Shown here piece by piece: positions 6,026 to 10,386 of a DNA stretch of 10,386 bases. Under the pieces are notes generated by a model. It was given only the letters and a program-made list of their open reading frames with translations. It was not told where the DNA came from and made no database searches. The translations under genes were made by a program, and so were the position numbers. Source of the stretch: CAYNFH01 sp964396385 (GTDB taxonomy: Bacteria > Armatimonadota > Chthonomonadetes > Chthonomonadales > CAJBBX01); assembly GCA_964396385.1 (NCBI GenBank), contig CAYNFH010000218.1, forward strand, positions 1-10,386, read 5' to 3'. How positions within the stretch are numbered: the first letter of the stretch is position 1; each line of letters starts with the position of its first letter.

Positions 6026-7405
6026 ATGGTCGTACCGGCTGACATATCGGACCCGCTTCTGGCGGAGTGCTTCGGTCGCCTGAGGGCCTACCGGGAGCTC
6101 CAGTGGCTCTGCGACCACGTGGGCGGCCGGACGAGCGGCATGTGGTCCGGCGAGCAGACGGAGGAGTGGGCGCACAGGCTCTTTACAGAGTGGGGATTGG
6201 AGCAGGTCCGGTATGAGCCCTTCCAGGTGCTGGCGTGGCAGCGCGGCACCCTCCACGCTGCGGTGCGCGAGCCGGTCTCTTGGACGCTGACGGCGCTCTC
6301 CCACGGTTACGCTCCCTGCGAGGCTTACGTCACAGCCGAGGCGGTCGACGTCGGACACGGCGAGCGGCATGAGTTCGAGCGGGCGCGCGACACCGTGAAG
6401 GGCAGGATTGCGCTGTGCGATGAAGGGGCTACAGAGGGGAAGCGCCGGCTGCATCGTTCCGAGAAGCTCGGAATGGCCGTGGAGTTCGGCGCTGCCGGAC
6501 TGATGATCCTGAGCTCCGCGCCGGGCGGGCTGCCCCGCACGGGCGTCTGCTACTACGTGGAGTCGCCCATCCCCAGCCTCGGCATCTCGATGGAGGATGG
6601 AGAGCGGCTGCGCCGCGTGCTGGCGAACGGCGCGACGCCGGTCGTGCGCATCCAGATGAGCAACCGGATGCAGGAGGGGACCGCGCGGAACGTTCTTGCG
6701 GGCCTGCCCGGATCGGAGCAGCCGGAACAGGTGGTCCTTCTGGGCGCGCACGGGGACTCCTGGGACGTGGCCCAGGGTGCGACGGACAACGGCCTGGGGG
6801 TCGCCATCGTGCTCGAAGCAGCGAAGGCTCTCGCCGCGCTGCCTCGCCGTCCGCGCCGCACCGTGCGATTCGCGGTCTGGGCCGCGGAGGAGATAGGGCT
6901 GCTGGGATCCTGGCAGTACAGCCGCAAGCATGAGGTCGACCTGCCGAGCCACACGGCTGTCATGAACTTCGACATGACCGGCGACCCACATGGCTTCTGG
7001 ACGCCGGGGCGCAAAGAGCCCGGTCCCATGCTACAGGGATTGGCGGAACAGCTTGGAGCGCTGGGCATACGCCGGGAGTTCCGCAGCCACGCCAGCCTCC
7101 ACAGCGACCACCAGCCGTTCATGCTGGCCGGCGTGCCGGTGGTGGGGCTGGTGTGGGAGCCCAGCGGGCAGGAAGGGGCCCACTACTACCACAGCGCGGG
7201 CGATACGTTCGAGAAGGTGTCCCAGCCGGCTCTGGCCCGCGCCGCGGCCGTGGCCGCTCACACGGCATGGGCGCTCGCGGACGCTCCGGAGCCGCCGTTC
7301 GCGCACCTGGACGCGGCCGGCGTGCGGGCCATGATCGACGAGGCGGACCTGCACGAGGCGCTGGTGGCGGAGGGCTACAACGGTCCGCCCATGAGCGTGC
7401 GATGA
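6026..7405 (+). CDS. M28-family zinc peptidase with a PA-like insert
   Basis: The 459-residue protein (from ATG 6026) has a complete co-catalytic dizinc M28 site: His 242 and Asp 244 in GAHGDSWD, the bridging Asp 254 in GATDNGLG, the base-and-ligand pair Glu 288-Glu 289 in WAAEEIGLLGS, Asp 316 in NFDMTGD, and His 389 in HYYHSAGDTF. A region before the catalytic core (about 75-210) resembles a protease-associated insert, as found in M28 members such as aminopeptidases and glutamate carboxypeptidase II. There is no signal peptide or membrane anchor, so it should act in the cytoplasm, cleaving an N-terminal residue, a glutamate tail or another amide. Its stop overlaps the ATG of the transporter gene (ATGA), strong evidence for an operon: import, then hydrolysis. 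The family is clear; whether it is an amino- or carboxypeptidase cannot be told. Confidence 0.88.
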   Translation: MVVPADISDPLLAECFGRLRAYRELQWLCDHVGGRTSGMWSGEQTEEWAHRLFTEWGLEQVRYEPFQVLAWQRGTLHAAVREPVSWTLTALSHGYAPCEAYVTAEAVDVGHGERHEFERARDTVKGRIALCDEGATEGKRRLHRSEKLGMAVEFGAAGLMILSSAPGGLPRTGVCYYVESPIPSLGISMEDGERLRRVLANGATPVVRIQMSNRMQEGTARNVLAGLPGSEQPEQVVLLGAHGDSWDVAQGATDNGLGVAIVLEAAKALAALPRRPRRTVRFAVWAAEEIGLLGSWQYSRKHEVDLPSHTAVMNFDMTGDPHGFWTPGRKEPGPMLQGLAEQLGALGIRREFRSHASLHSDHQPFMLAGVPVVGLVWEPSGQEGAHYYHSAGDTFEKVSQPALARAAAVAAHTAWALADAPEPPFAHLDAAGVRAMIDEADLHEALVAEGYNGPPMSVR

Positions 7406-8670
7406 GGGACGAGAGGCGGGCATACCTCGGGTTCTGGCTGCTCATCGGGGCGGGCTGGCTCAGCACTAACGTGGGTTACGCCATCGCGGACCTGCCGATG
7501 CGGTTCCTCCTGCGGGAGGACCTCCGGGTGGGGCCGGCGGCGCTCGCCTTCTTCTTCGCCTTCGGCCAGTTCACCAACTACATCAAACCCATCGCGGGCG
7601 TACTCACAGACGCGGTGCCGCTCTGGGGCACCCGGCGCAAGAGCTACCTCCTGCTGAGCCTGATCGCATGCGGGGTCATGTGGCTGGTGTTCGGGGTGGT
7701 GCCGCGCCGGTACGGCGTGCTGCTGGGGACCTACACCTTCCTCCACATCTTCATCGTGCTCATCAGCACCACGCTGGGCGGCATCATGGTAGAGGGCGGC
7801 GCGCGCTTCAACGCCACCGGCCGGCTGAGCGCCCAGCGTGTCGCCGTGTTCCGCTTCATGGGTGTGGTGGGCGGTCCCGTGGGGGCGTGGCTCTCCTACC
7901 GCGCCTTCGGCCTGACTACTTCGCTGACGGCCGGGTTCCACTTCATTCTGGTCCCGCTCTTCCTTCTGTATTGGCGCGAGAAGCGGATCGCGCGGGTCGA
8001 CCACCATACGCTGGACGCGGTCAAGGAGCAGGGCCGGGCGCTGGTCCGCTCCCGCACGCTGTGGGCGGCCGCCGGGCTTATTTTCCTGGTAATTGCGGCG
8101 CCGGGGTTCGGCACGCCGCTGCTGTACTACGAGCGGGACACCCTCCACTTCAGCCGCCAGTTCATCGGCACCCTGGGGCTGGTCGGGGGCGCTTGTGGCA
8201 TGGCCGGTGCGTACGTGTTCGGCGTGCTGTGCGGCCGGTTCTCGCTCCGACCGCTGCTCTCGGCCGGGATTCTGCTCCACGTAGCGGCGGCGCTGCTCTA
8301 CCTTGGCTTCCGCTCGCCCGCGTCGGCCATCCTCATCACGGGCCTCTACAGCGCCGCGCAGACCGTGGCGATCCTGCCGCTCTACGATCTCTGCATGCGC
8401 GCCACGCCGCGAGGCAGCGAGGCGATGGGGTACGCCGTGATGATGAGCGTCTTCAACCTTACGGGCGCGCTCTCCGACATGGCGGGATCCGCGGTATTCG
8501 GGCACGGCCTCTCCTTTACGGCCCTGATCTGGCTCAACGCGGGCTCGACGGCGCTGGTTCTGCTCGCGGTTCCCTTCCTGCCGCGGGTGCTCACCGACCG
8601 CCGGGACGGGCAGACGGAGGCGGTGGTGGAGCAGCAGGCGATGCTCGCGGAGGCCGAGCCGGCGGTGTAA
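7402..8670 (+). CDS. 12-helix transporter of the MFS, folate-biopterin transporter (BT1/FBT)-like
   Basis: The 422-residue protein starts at the ATG that overlaps the peptidase stop; the frame is open further upstream, but that stretch is peptidase sequence read out of frame. Twelve hydrophobic segments can be counted, beginning at about residues 8-29, 46-67, 82-101, 105-130, 147-166 and 172-191 in the first half and 220-392 in the second. After helix 2 comes GVLTDAVPLWGTRRKSY (66-82), very like the D-x-x-P-x-x-G-Y-R-R-R-S-Y loop of BT1/FBT carriers. GGIMVEGGA (126-134) and ATPRGSEAMGYAVMMSV (334-350) also match conserved FBT-like stretches. It sits in the inner membrane and probably imports (or exports) a small organic solute by proton coupling. 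Coupling to the peptidase suggests a peptide- or glutamyl-conjugated solute. The FBT link is from remembered motifs; a general MFS carrier is the alternative. Confidence 0.78.
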   Translation: MRDERRAYLGFWLLIGAGWLSTNVGYAIADLPMRFLLREDLRVGPAALAFFFAFGQFTNYIKPIAGVLTDAVPLWGTRRKSYLLLSLIACGVMWLVFGVVPRRYGVLLGTYTFLHIFIVLISTTLGGIMVEGGARFNATGRLSAQRVAVFRFMGVVGGPVGAWLSYRAFGLTTSLTAGFHFILVPLFLLYWREKRIARVDHHTLDAVKEQGRALVRSRTLWAAAGLIFLVIAAPGFGTPLLYYERDTLHFSRQFIGTLGLVGGACGMAGAYVFGVLCGRFSLRPLLSAGILLHVAAALLYLGFRSPASAILITGLYSAAQTVAILPLYDLCMRATPRGSEAMGYAVMMSVFNLTGALSDMAGSAVFGHGLSFTALIWLNAGSTALVLLAVPFLPRVLTDRRDGQTEAVVEQQAMLAEAEPAV

Positions 8671-8761
8671 ATCCGGACGGTTCCCAGGTTTGTTGCCGGT
8701 CCGTGTCGAATCAGCTAGTCTGGGGGAGCTCGGCGTCACGGAGACTGCCGCGAACCGTCCG

Positions 8762-8773
8762 GGCTGATCAGCC
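8762..8773. promoter_or_regulatory. 12-bp perfect palindrome, candidate operator upstream of the second transporter
   Basis: GGCTGATCAGCC reads the same on both strands and lies 36 bases before the TTG start of the second transporter, abutting the right arm of the 11-bp inverted repeat. Position and symmetry suit a dimeric repressor site, but no regulator is tied to it by sequence. Confidence 0.35.
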
Positions 8774-8798
8774 TGTGCAACCGTCCCCATGATACTAC

Positions 8799-8803
8799 GG
8801 AGG
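8799..8803 (+). promoter_or_regulatory. Ribosome binding site setting a TTG start
   Basis: GGAGG is followed after five bases by TTG 8809-8811, from which the reading frame (MADSEAAAN...) runs into a first membrane helix alignable with the upstream paralog. The nearby ATG at 8789 lies in another frame, precedes this site and gives no transporter sequence, so TTG is the likely start. Confidence 0.65.
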
Positions 8804-8808
8804 CCCTT

Positions 8809-10300
8809 TTGGCGGATTCAGAAGCAGCAGCTAACACGCACTTGGATGCGGTGCCGACCGGCCGCCGGAGCGGAATCACGCTGGCGCAGTACGCCATTCT
8901 GGTTGCGGCCGGGGCCTTCGCCACGACCTTCGCGCAGTCCCGCGTCCTCGGCAACTATCCCACCACCTTCCTGCTGAAGGACCATCTGCACCTGGAACCT
9001 CAAGCCGCTTGCCGGGATCTTTACCGACGCCTTTCCGCTGCTCGGCACCCGACGGCGCTCCTACATGATCCTGGGCGCCACAGTGGCGGGCATCTTCTGG
9101 ATAGTGATGGCGTTCAGCTCCAACGCCTACATGCCCCTTCTGGTCGCCTCCATCTTTATGAACGTGGCGACCGTGTTTGCCAGCACCGTGATGGGCGGGC
9201 TGATGGTGGAGGCCGGCCAGGCGTTCGCCGCGCCGGGGCGCATCTCGGCGTTGAGGCAGTTCGTCCAGAGCGTGGCGGGGATCGGTGCGCCGGTGTTGGG
9301 AGGCTGGCTGGCCGGAAAGGCGTTCGGCTGGACGGCGACCACGACCATCGCGGCTATCACGGTACTGTCCCTGGCGGTCTTGACCTTCTTCGTCCTGCAC
9401 GAGCGGCCTGCCCAGCAGGTAGTGTCCGGCGATACGATGGGGCTGTCGCACCCCGACTACCGCGTTCCTACCGGAATGATCGTCGGCATAGCGCTCGCCG
9501 TCGCGCTCGCGATCGGTCTGGCATTGCCCGCGGAGACACGGCAGATAGGGTTCTCCTTCTTCGCGCTTATCGGGATGTTTCTGCTCATCCTGCTGATCAT
9601 CTGGCTGCCGGTCTACAACCCCACGCTCATCAAGGCCCAGAACCAGCTCGTACAGATCCTTCGCTCCCGCACTCTCTGGATGGCGGCGTTTATGCTCCTG
9701 TTGGTCTATACGGTGCCGGGCCTGGGGACGGCGCTGACCTACCGGCAGGAGGACGTGCTCAAGTTTCCCAAGCCCTTCATCGGCCTGATGGATTCCATCG
9801 GTGGTGGGCTGGGCGTGGTCGGCGCGGTTCTCTATGCCTGGTACTGCCGTAAGTTCAACCTGCGTGTGCTTCTTGTAGCGGCGATCGCGGCAAATGCTGC
9901 TGCTACGCTGCTGTACCTCATATACACGAAAGGCACTGCTCCCTTCGTCCACGGACTTGGCGGGCTGGTCGGGGTTGCGTCCGAGCTGGCTCTGATGGAC
10001 CTGGCGGTCCGGTCTACTCCCGTGGGCTGCGAGGCGCTGGGCTTTTCGCTCATGATGAGCGTGCGCAACTTCGGCCTGGCGCTGAGCGACGTCCTGGGAT
10101 CCAAGATGCTGGACGACCTCCACATGAGCTTCAACACGCTGGTGCTGATTAACGCGGGCACGACGGCGGTAATCCTGCTCTTCGTGCCGCTGTTGCCGCG
10201 GGCCATCATGAGCCGGCGCGACGCCGACCCCTCCGAGGCCGAGATAGCGCGCGGCGCGACGACGATTCCCGCTCAGGGGCTGGGGGAGGCGAGGGAGTGA
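8809..10300 (+). pseudogene. Second FBT-like MFS transporter, broken by a deletion and frameshift near 9001
   Basis: The gene is a tandem paralog of the preceding transporter. The first frame (8809-9000, 64 codons from TTG) gives helix 1 and ends LLKDHLHLEP, matching LLREDLRVGP of the paralog. The sequence then continues only in the next frame from 9002, with KPLAGIFTDAFPLLGTRRRSY matching KPIAGVLTDAVPLWGTRRKSY. The 16 residues between, the core of helix 2, are missing; one base (9001) remains, so about 47 bases were lost. The rest (9002-10297, 432 codons) is intact and includes STPVGCEALGFSLMMSV near the end. Between the two six-helix halves it has about 60 more residues than the paralog, with two extra hydrophobic segments (about 9467-9529 and 9545-9607), suggesting a 14-helix form. 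An internal ATG at 9065 has no ribosome site. A natural deletion makes it a pseudogene; an assembly collapse would make it a normal gene. Confidence 0.8.
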
Positions 10301-10332
10301 GACTCGGAGGCTAAAGCCACGGCAACGAAAGC

Positions 10333-10386
10333 AGAAAGTCCGCCTTCGCGGACTCCGGATCCGGAGTCCGCGAAGGCGGACTTTCT
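10333..10386. repeat. 54-base perfect nested palindrome at the window end (REP-like element, terminator or contig-end artefact)
   Basis: The 27 bases at 10333-10359 are the exact reverse complement of 10360-10386, with no spacer. Each half contains its own hairpin: AGTCCGC-CTTC-GCGGACT at 10337-10354 and AGTCCGC-GAAG-GCGGACT at 10365-10382, with 7-bp stems and 4-base loops. They flank a central CCGGATCCGG (10355-10364). The outer AGAA and TTCT ends also pair. It starts 32 bases after the second transporter's stop. Transcribed, it would make a very stable stem ending in UUUCU, which could act as a terminator or RNA-stabilising element in either direction. The palindrome reaches the last base of the window and may continue. 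Confidence 0.85.

Larger units (their letters stand above)
8671..8808 (+). other. Structured spacer between the two transporter genes
   Basis: This 138-base gap holds an exact 11-bp inverted repeat: CCGGACGGTTC at 8673-8683, three bases after the first transporter's TAA, and GAACCGTCCGG at 8752-8762. The shared AACCGTCC core occurs a third time at 8779-8786. Between the arms AGTCT 8717-8721 can pair with AGACT 8742-8746, giving a possible nested fold. It fits no riboswitch class I recognise. It could be a leader or attenuator or a regulator-binding region. No consensus promoter was found; TTGTTG at 8690-8695 and TAGTCT at 8716-8721 have a 20-base spacer and are weak. Confidence 0.45.

Noticed and set aside
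5971..6045. N-terminal extension of the WYL regulator to an ATG at 6045
   Set aside because: It would add 25 residues unlike the family before the conserved MNRMDRL start and overlap the divergent peptidase gene and its ribosome site.
7153..7401. Upstream in-frame extension of the first transporter
   Set aside because: The extra 83 residues are the peptidase coding sequence read in another frame. The ATG at 7402 overlapping the peptidase stop is the natural start.
8992..9010. Programmed frameshift joining the two parts of the second transporter
   Set aside because: A slip alone would not restore the 16 residues of helix 2 missing relative to the paralog, and no slippery run is present.
7375..10123. 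Two long antisense ORFs (7375-8790 and 8876-10123) opposite the transporters
   Set aside because: Both are low-complexity, charged shadow frames opposite clear membrane proteins, with no recognisable motif.
1..10386. tRNA or rRNA genes, CRISPR array, transposase or integrase genes
   Set aside because: None was seen on either strand; nearly all of the window is accounted for by protein genes.

Overview
The window is a GC-rich bacterial segment with tightly packed genes. It looks like a chromosomal or metagenomic contig piece. Taxonomy cannot be fixed from sequence alone. The mix of an Old Yellow Enzyme-type flavoprotein, a VOC protein, a WYL regulator, an M28 peptidase and tandem transporters would fit a Chloroflexota-like or similar GC-rich soil or marine bacterium, but that is a guess.

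Left part (1-2573): a small charge-rich ORF, interrupted by an in-frame TAG, runs with no gap into a 740-residue protein. That protein has an N-terminal amino-DNA methyltransferase and a C-terminal PD-(D/E)XK-type nuclease domain, so it is probably a one-protein restriction-modification enzyme. This block is less strictly GC-rich in feel than the rest and is the most accessory-looking part.

Middle part (2655-6045): a 641-residue oxidoreductase of the 2,4-dienoyl-CoA reductase/trimethylamine dehydrogenase type (FMN barrel, 4Fe-4S cluster, FAD domain) with an altered active-site motif. It converges, with 4 bases between stop codons, on a VOC-family protein gene. Upstream of that, on the same strand, lies a YafY-type HTH/WYL regulator. 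A perfect 10-bp inverted repeat spans the end of the regulator gene.

Right part (6017-10300): divergent from the regulator, an M28 zinc peptidase with an apparent PA-like insert overlaps by ATGA the start of a 12-helix transporter resembling the folate-biopterin (BT1/FBT) branch of the MFS. After a 138-base gap containing an 11-bp inverted repeat and a 12-bp perfect palindrome comes a second, paralogous transporter. This paralog has lost about 47 bases around position 9001, which removes most of its second membrane helix and shifts the frame. It also carries an extra central segment with two predicted helices. The likely logic of the right part is regulated uptake of a conjugate or peptide-like compound followed by intracellular hydrolysis. 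The substrate is unknown.

The window ends in a 54-base perfect palindrome made of two facing copies of a smaller hairpin. It is either a REP-like element or terminator, or an assembly artefact at a contig end. No tRNA, rRNA, CRISPR array, transposase or integrase was seen.
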